A stretch of 64,000 nucleotides of DNA from NCBI GenBank assembly GCA_942159475.1, contig OW804098.1:5742383-5806382 (forward strand). Reading direction: 5' to 3'. Shown here in pieces: positions 33,008 to 43,176 of this stretch. A program made the position numbers and the translations under genes. Origin of the DNA: Sthenelais limicola (taxonomy: Eukaryota; Annelida; Polychaeta; Phyllodocida; Sigalionidae). Under the pieces are notes generated by a model. It saw only the letters and a list, made by a program, of their open reading frames with translations, ran no database searches and was not told the DNA's origin. Numbering within the stretch: the stretch's first letter is position 1; every line of letters begins with the position of its first letter.

Positions 33008-34639
33008 TATATCCTTACATGTGATTCTGAGTTCAGCTAATGATGTTTAGCAGTAAATAACAGTCAAGTGTACAAAATACTGAGGATGTTTAGCAGCAAT
33101 TAACAGAGATGTATCCTAACCCGACGGATAAATGGGCGTGATTCTACGTGATTTTTAAGCGCAATCATCTCGCCATAGTTCTGTGATGAGCGTCACCCCT
33201 TATCACGCAATAATTATTGCGTAATGATTGCTAAGGGTATAACGCAATATTGGTGCAAAAAACAGCAAATTCTTATGGCAGGATATTTATATATATACTA
33301 CCGATTCCTTATATCAATAGCATCTGAAATAAATGAGATACTTCATGGCAGTTTCATTTTCCTGGCCTGGCAGTGCCAATATATTTTTTCTCACAGAAAG
33401 GTCTGTAGGGTAACATTATTCCCTTAAAATTTCAAGGAGACTTTAGGGCAGTACATGTGTTTCCCTGTCTTTTTTATTTTCATCAATTCTACCATCCTAT
33501 ATGTGAGCCTGAAGCATAGCAGACTTCTATCTGTAGTGTTTCAGTTGTACAATCATTAGGGTATTTTGATCAGAGCATTTTTCAATATCAAACAGGTATA
33601 TAACACACATAAACTATAGAACCCGACGGGCACTGAGTGCAATTGAATGTGATAGCACTGCAATCATTTTGTGATTGGCCGCAAATTAGTGAAGTGTGAT
33701 ACTTATAGCTATGAATCACAGTGAAATGCACATGTCATTAGCCATCATAATGTGAAATCCATTGCGTCCATTTCCTCCTATGTTGTTGGTGGTCTCACAC
33801 TTGTGTTGGTTCAAGTTCTCATTCATATTCATTTATCTTCATATTAAACATGTGTTACTCAACCAATTTATCTACAAATACATGTTTTCTTCAAAAGTCA
33901 ATAATATGGCTGTGATCTCAATTGCACATAAAATGCGCATTCAAAATAACGTCTAAATACTCATTATATAAATTAAATAAATTTCATTGTCAGCCTAAAA
34001 AATTATGCAAAGATTTTCATGCAAAAAAATCCAATGTTTCATTATTTACATCCATGAAGGTTGCCACTAAACACACCTAATACTTTATCTAGTGTAATAT
34101 GAAAGGAATTTCTATGGTGCCTATAGTGCCAAAGACATTGCTTTGATTGAGATGAAAACATGAATGGAGATTAAAGTTGCATTTTCTTTAAAAAATAGTC
34201 AACATTATGTATTCATTAGTGATGTTGTGGGTAGGGGTGGGAGTGGTTTCCATACTAGGGTTATCCCAGGTAAAATCACACCTTGCCTGCCACCTCCACC
34301 TGTTGCTGCCCTGGTGTGCTACAGCTTTTCACACTTGTAGCCAGTGGTGCTGTCGTGAGTTGGTCATGACACCAGTTCAAGGAATATTATGTGAGGGAAT
34401 AAAAGCCTTCAGAGACGTTGTGGGCTATTAACTTGTATCTAAATATACATGTATACATGTATATATTTTATTGCGATATCAACTATGATACCGCACCCTA
34501 ATTTTGCTTTGAAATAAGTACATTTTTTAACGTCCGAATATACAAACTGACATCACAGGGCGGGGGGCAGGGATTGAAGGTGGGGGGGCTGAGGGGTACT
34601 TATCTAGATTACTGATTACTACCCATTTTAAATGGGGCT

Positions 34640-34664
34640 GGGGGGGGGGGTGGGGGGGGGGGGG
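34640..34664 (+). repeat. Poly-G tract
   Basis: Nearly uninterrupted G run (two runs of ten or more G split by single other bases). A second run of 14 G lies at about 35236-35249. Such tracts can form G-quadruplexes and are prone to length errors in assembly. Confidence 0.8.
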
Positions 34665-35279
34665 CATCTAGTATAATTGTTGTATCAAACTTCTCGTGTA
34701 TATCCTGGTTATGTGTCTTTCATTCAAACATAATATTACTAAATAAGAGTGTCGTCCATTATCAGGAACTGGTTCGTTGGGTATCATATAAAAATAAAAT
34801 CCCCCTTTTATCTAAATCATTTTCATGATTTGTCTCCTGGGCCATTCTCAGAAAAGTCTTGCATTTCAGGGTTGGAAATTGAATGAAATGAAATTAAGAT
34901 GAGAGGTTATGGCAGACAAAAAGTTTTAGCTTATTCCAGCGGAATTTAAATATCACGAAAAAAAATCTTAACTTTTTGGAATCTATTCTACTGCATTATG
35001 GTGATATTCATGTATGTTTTACATATCATTTCTCAGGGGATTTTGATGATTTAAAGTTATCTGTGATGCTGACATGTTTGCGATTCATTTGATATAAAAT
35101 ATATGAATTTATGAGAGGTGTAACTTTGTGTAAACAACGCAAACATGTAATATGTTATATTTCTGTGGGAGATATATCACTCAAGTCGTCATCTTCGAAA
35201 GTATCATTTTATTCATCCAATATTTCGCCCTATAGGGGGGGGGGGGGCGGGCTTCGTCAGGGATAATGATTTTTTGATT

Positions 35280-35570
35280 GGAATGCTACATATATAGGAA
35301 GAATGTGTTGATAATGTGTTATGAATGTGTCACGGATCTTGTACTCGATTCTGATAGGTGCCACATATTAATGTGTTGTGACTTTCTTTCTGTAGTGGGT
35401 TTGTTTGGAGGGATGGGTACCGCTGTTTTTCGATTATTGTCACCCAAGAAAATAATGTAATTGAGGCATTCGTTAGAAGAGCTGGCACGCCTGATATGAA
35501 CAACCACAATTGTTTTGAGAAATCTGACAATAAAAGAATATTTGAATTGAATTGAATTGAATTGAATTGA
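35280..35570 (+). mobile_element. 3' end of a CR1-like element
   Basis: A short non-coding stretch ends GACAATAAAAGAATA and then a run of GAATT pentanucleotides (35542-35571). This is the same tail design as the complete element ending at 46780. The upstream limit is uncertain. It directly adjoins the left arm of inverted repeat C. Confidence 0.5.
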
Positions 35571-36471
35571 ATATGGGTGTGATCTAAATTGCGCATATAA
35601 TGCGCATTAAAAATCGCGTCTAAATACTCATTATTTCATTGTCAGCAGGTGGCGCAACTGGTAACTGGGGTGCATTTACAATTTCTTTTACAATAACAGT
35701 GCTGCTAATACATGCGTGTGGCATTCATCCCACTATAGGTATTCCACATCATGTATACAGGGATGTTATAAGTAATATACCTTTATAGTTAATTTGGGTA
35801 ATTTAGTTGTTTGATGGGGAAAAATCTTTTGTTCAAAATACCCCCCATCAATGCATACTTCATTAGCTGAAGTAGTCTGGGCCACCAGATTTCTAGTATA
35901 ACTGGAATAACCCTTCCCTGCAATGCGGCTGTCTAACAGGATGGAAATAATGATGAAATAATTTATGTATTTCCTTGAAGAATTGAGTATGAGTAATTCC
36001 GAATTAAATTATTCTGCAAATAAAAGCAAAAAAGAGGGACAAAATTGTGCATAACATATGCTGCTCAAATGCCATTAGAATTTGCTAATTTTTGCACTAA
36101 TATTGCGTTATACTTTTAGCTGACTATCTCGCAATCATTGTGCAATAATTAGCAATAATTATTGCGTGAAAAGCGTCCACGCTCATCACGGAACTATGGC
36201 GAGATCATTGCGCATTAAAAATCGCGTAGAATCGCGTTGATTTGCCCGTCGGGAAGTATATCATTTATAACATTCCTATGTACATTATGTGGAATATCTA
36301 TAGTGCAATAAATGCGACATAAGTGTATTAACATCACTTTTATTGTAAACGAAATTGTAAATGCACCCCAGTTACCAGTTGCGCCACCTGCTGACAATGA
36401 AATTTATATAATTAGTATTTAGACACGATTTTTAATGCGCATTTTATGCGCAATTGAGATCACACCCATAA
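35571..36471. repeat. Inner inverted repeat C (arms 35571-35784 and 36254-36471)
   Basis: Arms of about 215 bp share GTGATCT, GCGCATA, AATGCGCATTAAAAATCG, ATTTCATTGTCAGCAGGTGG, CGCAACTGGTAACTGGGGTG and TATTCCACAT words in inverted orientation. The outer part of each arm (AATCGCGTCTAAATACTCATTAT) is also present in the arms of element B, so motif occurs four times, two per orientation. The right arm begins exactly where the right arm of element A ends. Confidence 0.65.
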
Positions 36472-37235
36472 TGATAATTTAATCATGATGATTTTATTTG
36501 AACTAAGGTAGGTGTAGAATATACTATTTTGGAATATGTGTGTGATTGTAACGACATTTATTAGCTTAAAAACAAAGAAATACAAATACTTATGAATAGC
36601 AATTAGTTTTTTAGGGAAGCTGGATAAGTATGTATGTATGTTTAGATAGAAAATACAAGTTAATAGCCCATCTCTGCCGCTACTGCAATAAATCATTTAA
36701 TATTAATCATTGAATAATTCCCCAAACAAATATCAATTCCCTCTGTTTTTGCTGACATTCAGTGCCCATTTGAAAGTCGCTGATAGATAATATCAATGTG
36801 AGCTATAACTATAGTAAGCGATAGTGTCATTTTCATGTGAAATAACAGGGTTGGAATTATAAAAGGAGGAAGTAAATCAGTGAGTAAACCCGATATTTTT
36901 TTTAGTAATATGGAGCTAGGTTTACCACATTTAGCTTTGTGTGTAAGGGTTTCTTTGACTTGGTATTACAGAGTGAGTGTGAGTGTGAGAGAATGGAGTG
37001 TCAGATGCGCGACAGTAAGTGTGATTGCTAGGTGAGTGGGCCGTGCCAGGTATTGTGGCCTGTTGTGGCTTCATTGTCTTGTATCCTTTAATGGCAAGAT
37101 TTATAATTATTCTTGTTCGTAATAATCAGACTTTAGAGAGAATATCGTTTTCGTTAACAAAATGCAACTGTTTCCTGAATACAAAAAAATCAAATCGAAT
37201 CAATAAAATTCAAATATACAAGGAATTTACTGATG

Positions 37236-37420
37236 GTATTGATGATAAGAGAGGGGGGGAGAGAGGAGAGACAGAAGAAGGGATAGGCAGAACCGGGAAG
37301 AGAGAAGGCGGAGAGAGACCAGAGATGGGCAGAACAGGAAAGAGGAGGGAGGGAGGAGAGAGAGGCCCAACGGGAGGTGAGAGAGAGGGGTGGGGCAGAG
37401 AGAAATTGGAGGAAATAGGT
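37236..37420 (+). repeat. GA-rich polypurine tract
   Basis: About 185 bp composed almost only of A and G (GGAGAGA and GAGGGA words), with long meaningless frames on both strands. Polypurine/polypyrimidine tracts of this length can form triplex (H-DNA) structure. Confidence 0.75.
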
Positions 37421-38328
37421 GCACAGAATATGTGATGTGTCACAGAAAAACGAGTAATACAAACATGGACATCTATCATTAGGATGTTTACCCTGTATTG
37501 GAATAATTTAACTACATGCAGCATGTGCATTTACTGAGTATTTAGACGCGATTTTGATTGCACATTATATGCGTGATTGAGATTGCACCCATATTAGTGA
37601 CTTTTGAAGAAAACATGTATTCACAGATACAATTGGTTGAGTAACACATGTTTAATACAAACTTAAATGAATATGAATGAGAACCTGATCCAATACAAGT
37701 GTGAGACCACCGACAACATAGAAGGAAATAGACGCAATGAATTTCACATAATGATTGCTAATGGCATATACATTTCACTGTGATTCAAAGCCATAAGTAT
37801 TACACTTCACTAGTTTCAGTCAATCACAAAATGATCACAGTGCTATCACACTCAATTGCACTCACTGCCCGTCGGGAAGTTAGGTAATCAAATGAGAGGT
37901 CTTTCTATACAGATTGATGAGATGTTTATACATAATATGTGAAAACCCATACAAGGGTACTTTACCTAGTAATTGGCGTGCTGTTCAATCCCAAGTATTC
38001 TTTTTAATGTGATTGATAGGTAAGAAACATATGTGCGAATGAAAAGGTACCTGAACAGATTGATATCTTTGGGATACAAACTCTCAGAGTGGTTGTTAAT
38101 GTTCTATGCGAGACAATAAGTAATAGCACTGATAAGACACAGTTGGCTATCAGATGAGTAGAATAATTGGTCACTTTTTGAACAGGTTCAGGTTGGGCAC
38201 TAGAACAAGTTACCCTTCCTACTGTGAGTGCCTTACATCCATTTTAATAAATCAAGATCAGAAAGGATACAATAGTTTGTCCGTATATTTCTCGAAGGAT
38301 ACTTTGTCTGATAATCTATGCGCTTCCA

Positions 38329-39360
38329 AGTTAAGATAAGATAAGATAAGATAAGATAAGATAATCTTTTATTTGTCCAGTAACTCAAAAAATACAATAT
38401 GAAGAGACAAAAGGGTCTACATGTCTATATGAAAAGCTAATTCCATTTCTGCCGACGGTTACCCTTAATTTTGAGAGCCTCTTTACGGTTAACGACCTAG
38501 GCTTAGAGTTATATAGACTATGAGAAAATAATAAGGTGTATCAGATGGACCTACGACTATCAAGTATTTCACTAGGTGACATTTTTGTACGAAAAATATG
38601 GTTAGATATGGTTATACCAACGATTTGTCAACAATAAACTTTGTTGGTCGTTCGTTAATTATGTGTATATCAGGAGGTATCCAACACTGTACTATGTTGG
38701 TCGTTTAATAAAGTAAAATGTTCTTATCTAAACCAGTGTTTACCAATCATACATCAGTTTGTTCGTTCAAAGAGATACAATAACTTTATTTTGAGTATTT
38801 GCATCGGATGTACTTCCAGAATGCTAAATAAAGTGAGATAATAACAGCAATAATAATGACAATAATGACAACAACATTATCTTTGAGAATACAACCTATT
38901 TTACATACCAATCATGTACATGGTTAAGTGCATTCCATCTTGTTTGGCATTTGAAAATGAGTGAATTGGTGATTTTGGTAGAATTCGAGGGTATGACTTT
39001 CAGGTTCTTCCTCCCCTAAGCATGACTTTGGGTTGGCAGTGTTCTATTATCTAAGTTTTTTGAATTTTGAGAAAGATAAAAGGCTATGTCTAATATGTGT
39101 TTATCCCGACGTTGCTGAAGTGGCCAAATGTTTAATAGCTTATGTTCAAAGTCTACATAGTCATATCTGGTTTTATTAGAAATTATTCTGAGGGCTCGAT
39201 TTTGCTGGGACTGCAGTTTATTTAGCAGAGTCTTGGGCGCCGAATCATATATAGAGTCACAGAAATCTAAATTTGGAAGGATGGCCATTTTGTACAAGTC
39301 ATGTTTAGCTTTAGATGTGAGTGAATTACGTGCTCTGTAAAGAAGTCCGATCTTCGCTGA
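38329..39360 (-). pseudogene. CR1-like ORF2 C-terminal end plus 3' UTR and tail
   Basis: On the minus strand the RT thumb/C-terminal region is readable (SAKIGLLYRARNSLTSKAKH; PNLDFCDSIYDSA; KLQSQQNRALRIISNKTRYD), ending TLPTQSHA and an in-frame TAG, after which the frame continues (KNLKVIPSNSTKITNS). A 3' UTR follows, ending ACAAATAAAAGATT and a run of (ATCTT) units at 38329-38364 (AAGAT on +). The piece is about 1 kb, cut off at 39360, where sequence of opposite orientation begins. Inactive. Confidence 0.65.
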
Positions 39361-39833
39361 GACCAAACTGCACTAGAACTCTACTAGAAAAATTAAAAGA
39401 CACCCTAGCCAAGTTAAATCGTTCCCACAAACTCTTTATCATGGGCGATTTTAACCTGGACTTTAACACAATCAGCTCTGCCAAGACTAGCCTTTCCTCT
39501 GAAATTAAAAGTCTGATAAATGACTTTTCACTTGTACAATATATCAAAAAGTCGACAAGGCGAACTCTAAAATCACAGACCACTATAGATCACTTTTATA
39601 CAGACTCTTCCCATGTCAAAGCAGCCGGTGTAATTGATTTAAACCTTTCAGATCATTTTCCTATCTTTTTTGTGAGGAAAAAAGCTCAAACTACTTATAA
39701 CGTTGATACTTTTTGGGCCAGATGTACCAAGCATCTTGACCAAAAAACTCTTAATGAGATTCTTAGGAACCTTGAATTCTTAAACCCCATCGACATGCAG
39801 ACAAAATGTGAAGGGCATCCTATTTGGGGTTGA
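39361..39833 (+). pseudogene. CR1-like endonuclease fragment in inverted orientation
   Basis: The + frame encodes the C-terminal half of an AP-type endonuclease: KLFIMGDFNLDF (catalytic D-x-N), TTIDHFYTDSS, and LNLSDHFPIFF (the terminal catalytic Asp-His), then the linker start HLDQKTLNEILRNLEF, closely related to the 43177 ORF (NLDQKILNEILRDQDW). It abuts, head to head, the RT end on the minus strand. The pair probably came from one RNA by twin priming (see findings). Confidence 0.6.
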
Positions 39834-40039
39834 TGATTATATTAATGACTAATACAATAAAAACAAGATTCATTGCTGCAAAATACCATGATTTCGAGCA
39901 GTTCATTGCAAAGGAACATTTATTTTTGCTATTTTTTTTGCTATTTCTCGAGATTAATGGAAATGAAATTTGCTGTAAAATGAGCCCAGTGGAATATAGC
40001 GTGCGAGACTGTGACCATTTTTAAGCAAATGACAAACAA

Positions 40040-40393
40040 AACTGCAAAAACTGTATAGTTGATCAGGCCCTTAACTTTAGGCCCGAAGGAAGACACTTGT
40101 CAGTTTACAGACTTTGTTAGATGTAGTTTTTGGGTGGTTTCTCAGGCGGTTTCTCGGCACCTTTCCGATGACGCACCAGGGAGATACTTGATACCAGGGA
40201 AAATATAAGTTATGAGACTGTAGGTTTAATATGAGAGCCAGAATCAGAGGGAATAGAGAACCATTGGGCTATTACTCTAGGATTGCTGGGGGTTGCTGTC
40301 AAAGAAAGGTGGTGCGAGATTCGAGAATTGCTGTGAACGGCCCTCTGTTAAGGGTCCTCTGTAGGCGAGTGCTCTGCCACTGAGCTACGTCCC
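40040..40393 (-). mobile_element. tRNA-derived SINE
   Basis: Read on the minus strand from 40393: GGGACGTAGCTCAGTGGCAG gives a good Pol III A box (TAGCTCAGTGG, within 40371-40387), and about 45 nt further a B-box-like TCTCGAATCTCGCAC (40315-40330). The downstream part (ACTTATATTTTCCCTGG, CCGAGAAACCGCC) is unrelated to a tRNA and looks like a SINE body. No tRNA cloverleaf can be closed, so this is not a tRNA gene. The 3' limit near 40040 is uncertain. Confidence 0.55.
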
Positions 40394-40488
40394 ATGAATG
40401 AATATCCAAGGCTTGATTCTCCTACAATTGTAAGAAGTGATGCGTTCTGGCCGGAGCATGTTTATGCTCGGACAAGTTGCGCATAGGC

Positions 40489-41571
40489 TTAGTAGATAAA
40501 TAAAACGCCCGTCATGTTTCTCTTGATTGGAATACTATAAGCTTGTATGCGGTTTGCCAGCAAACTGATGACATTGAGGTCTTCACACATATCTTCCAAA
40601 CTCCTCTCTTCATTCCAATATACTAAACGAACCGCCCTATTCAGGACACTCTGTACTTTTTTTACATTACTAGCTGTTGCCATATTAAAGAAAATGTTCC
40701 CATATTCGGCTAGCGAATAGACATGGCTTTTCACAATTAGTGATGTAATCTTCTTGTCAAGGCATGATCTTAACCTCGTTAATATATTTACTTTTGCCTG
40801 AAGAGTGAATCTCATTTTGATAAAGTGACAATCGAAACATAAGAAGGGATCTATAACGTATCCCAAGTATCTTACATTCTTAGCTAGCTTAATAGCTTTG
40901 CCATCGACATAATTTTTACCAATGTTATCAAGGTTAATGCGATTCAATTTGCGTTTCGATCCAAGTAATTGCAATTGACATTTGTCAGCATTTAAAATAA
41001 GTTTGTTATCACGCATCCACTTACTGATGGAATTAGTAGAGCGTTGCGAGACAGCAATACAATCATTTATGTTAGTGCCGGTTACCGTCACAGTGGTATC
41101 ATCAGCATAGATGGTGATGTTTATATCAACCGAAACTTCAACATTTTCTCTTACATCTCTAATACATCGGGGAAGATCACTTACATAAATCAAAAAGATT
41201 AAGGGGCCCACCAAGCTGCCTTGGGGTACCCCTTTATTAATTAAGACTTCATTGGATAAATGTTTCCCGAGCTTAGTGCATTGGATCCTATCAGTTAGGT
41301 ACTCTTTGATAATTTTTATAATACATGGGTTGATCTTATAGCATTCCAGTTTTCTCATCAAAATCATATGGTCAACAGAATTAAACGCTTTGGCCACGTC
41401 TTTATAGGTGGCGACCGAAACTTTTCCGCTATCTATCCCTTTAAGAATTGGTTCTGTAAATTCAAATACACTTCTGTTTGTGGAAAAATGTTTTATAATT
41501 ATGCCATTTCGCCAGCTAGTCAAGACGTTAAAAAGTCCAAGTGTACACATTTCTAATTGGGACCCATACAT
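40489..41571 (-). pseudogene. Non-LTR reverse transcriptase, 5'-truncated
   Basis: A 360-codon open frame covers RT from motif 2a onward: FSTNRSVFEF, motif A as YKDVAKAFNSVDH, NKGVPQGSLVGPLIFLIYVSDLP (motif B), TIYADDTTVTV (motif C, both Asp kept), then SKWMRDNKLILNADKCQ, NVRYLGYVID and a C-terminal thumb with NRAVRLVYW. The first catalytic Asp of motif A is kept (KDV) but the second conserved Asp of AFDSVDH is Asn. Start of ORF2 and endonuclease are missing. It is less similar to the 43177 ORF than the fragments at 20-22 kb and 39 kb, so it is another CR1/Jockey-group family. The long open frame suggests fairly recent insertion. Confidence 0.75.
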
Positions 41572-42414
41572 GTAGAGATGTCATCTCATAACGTCGCCAG
41601 TTTGTGAAGCAACTATTGGGGGAAGAGCTCAGGGGAAAGGTTCACGGCAAGGTTGGCGGGGCAATGTAGGGAGGTTGGCGGGGCAATGTAGGGAGCGGTA
41701 AGGGCTCTCAGTGGGCGCGGTGACGCACACCAGTAGCATGGGCGTGAGTCACGGTTAGGTAAGCTGTTGCGTTGCTGTCGCGGTAAGTACAGTGCGGAAT
41801 GAAATGGTGCGGCAAGGGTGGTACATGTACATTGGCCTTCACTTGACCCATTGCCTATAGTTCAGCTAATACCAAGAGATAACCTTACCAATTTAAGCAC
41901 GAAAACCCTTGAAAACATCTAGTTTTGTGTTATAACAAACATGTCTAAATCAGACCTATTTGAAAAATTACTATTTTTCAGCCCCATGGACGCAAATAAA
42001 ATAGAATTGACCATATTATAAAGATGCAATACATGAGGAAGGCTAGGTCTTCTGTCTCTCTATGGGGGAAGAAAAGTCTAGAATTTCAGACACATTGTCA
42101 GTGACCGAACCCTGTGTTATCGTGTCATGTTGTGTAACAGTATGTAACATTGTGTAACCACATTATACTTATATTAATTATTAATTATCACCCATTTATT
42201 ATATTACCTCATTACTAAAATCGCTAATTATGCTTAGCTACCCAGTACTGTGCAAGTCTACTTATTCATGCTAAGCCATAAGGTATTACGTAAGGGCTCC
42301 GCTCCCTACTCCTTTACCCACATCCTGGAGGAAGATATGTAGCTGATGCTACTTCATTAAACAGTTGCTTCGCTCTTCTCACATAACAGTCAATCCAACA
42401 GAGTGTATGGCTAA
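41572..42414. other. No gene recognised; possible 5' region of the CR1-like element
   Basis: Contains a short direct repeat (GGTTGGCGGGGCAATGTAGGGAG twice near 41655-41695) and otherwise no coding pattern. In the NADAR frame there are stops at 42358 and 42412, so if ORF1 once reached further 5' it is broken or truncated here. Confidence 0.4.
41654..41696 (+). repeat. Short tandem duplication
   Basis: The 21 bp unit GGTTGGCGGGGCAATGTAGG(GA) occurs twice in tandem. Confidence 0.7.
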
Positions 42415-42873
42415 ATTTTCAAAATAAATCATAGAGCACCATTTGACTATGACAAGGTAAGGTACCAATCGGTAGAACAGGCATATCAATGTCTAAAAGC
42501 CCACAGCGCGGGAGAAACCGGAACTGCCGAGCAGATTCGGAGAACGGCGTCACCGTACAAAGCCAAGTACCTCGGAGGCGATATCGAACCGGATAAAAAA
42601 TTCCAAGAAAATGAAACACAACTATTGCACGATCTAATATACAACAAGTTTGATCAAAATCTGAATTTGAAAGCAAAAATTATCGCTGAACCATATGAAC
42701 ATTTCTTCGAAATGACCCTAAACAGGAAGTGGGGTGCGGGCTTCCGCTTCCCAAACTTGCTTACGGAACCAAACAAGCTATCGTCACAAAGATTGAAAGG
42801 ACAGAACGTCCAAGGAAACCTCGTCAGAGATGTCAAAAACGAGCTAACGCCACAAAAACAAGAAGCAGCATGA
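42415..42873 (+). CDS. ORF1 of CR1-like element: NADAR (YbiA-like) domain, 5'-incomplete
   Basis: An open frame of 152 codons without an upstream ATG carries almost a whole NADAR domain: APFDYDKVRYQSVEQAYQ (the conserved Glu is residue 21), AEQIRRTASPYKAKYLG (helix and the R/K-x-x-G signature), LLHDLIYNKFDQNLNL, a strand FFEMTLNRKWGAGF (the WGxG signature, with Asn where Asp is common), and the closing RLKGQNVQGNLVRDVKNEL. NADAR proteins hydrolyse the bond between ADP-ribose and guanine in nucleic acids or act on related NAD-derived compounds. The frame ends 304 bp before the EN-RT ORF2 on the same strand, the position of ORF1. The usual S-N-F/L-Y start of the domain is missing and a TAA sits at 42412, so this copy is truncated or mutated at its 5' end. 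Confidence 0.75.
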   Translation: MFKINHRAPFDYDKVRYQSVEQAYQCLKAHSAGETGTAEQIRRTASPYKAKYLGGDIEPDKKFQENETQLLHDLIYNKFDQNLNLKAKIIAEPYEHFFEMTLNRKWGAGFRFPNLLTEPNKLSSQRLKGQNVQGNLVRDVKNELTPQKQEAA

Positions 42874-43176
42874 TGGAGTAGAGTATTCATTTCAATTTAT
42901 TTGAAAATCGTATGAAATTAAACCAAAAACTGAACTATTCCCTAATATCACTCGTCACAAGTTACGACAGTACCAATCGGAACTATAAAGAGACCAACCA
43001 GAACATTCGTCAATGATACCGTATATAGACTAATCCACCAAAATCAACAAAGACAATATATTCCGACCTCTTACATAAACTCTAGCCTCTACAAATATGT
43101 GAATTAGATCCTTCTATAACTGTTTATAATTATACTATATGTCAGTCATTACCGCAGTACTCGTCATAATATCTAA

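Larger units (their letters stand above)
33120..36253. mobile_element. Inverted-repeat element A (arms 33120-33263 and 36088-36253)
   Basis: The left arm starts CCCGACGGATAAATGGGCG and the right arm ends in the inverted equivalent (GATTTGCCCGTCGGG). Shared words through the arms include ACGCGATTTTTAA, GCGCAATGATCTCGCCATAG, GTGATGAGCGT, CGCAATAATTATTGC and AACGCAATATTGGTGCAAAAA. The arms are about 145-165 bp. No transposase is found between them. The left arm of element B lies inside, so the two sets are interleaved. Confidence 0.6.
33622..37876. mobile_element. Inverted-repeat element B (arms 33622-33965 and 37532-37876)
   Basis: The two arms are inverted copies over about 345 bp. The outer ends read CCCGACGGGCA and the inner ends CGTCTAAATACTCA. 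In between they share GTGATAGCACTG, GTGAAATG, TGGTCTCACACTTGT, TCTCATTCATATTCATTTA, TTAAACATGTGTTACTCAAC and ATACATGTTTTCTTCAAAAG. This is long-TIR or foldback-like DNA transposon architecture. The 3.6 kb interior holds no recognisable transposase, so it is non-autonomous or a composite. Confidence 0.7.

Noticed and set aside
37025..37530. ORFs on both strands (136 and 106 codons)
   Set aside because: They come from a polypurine tract and encode only Gly/Arg/Glu or Ser/Pro/Leu low complexity.
40371..40393. tRNA gene on the minus strand
   Set aside because: A and B boxes are present but no cloverleaf or acceptor stem closes; the sequence continues into a SINE body.
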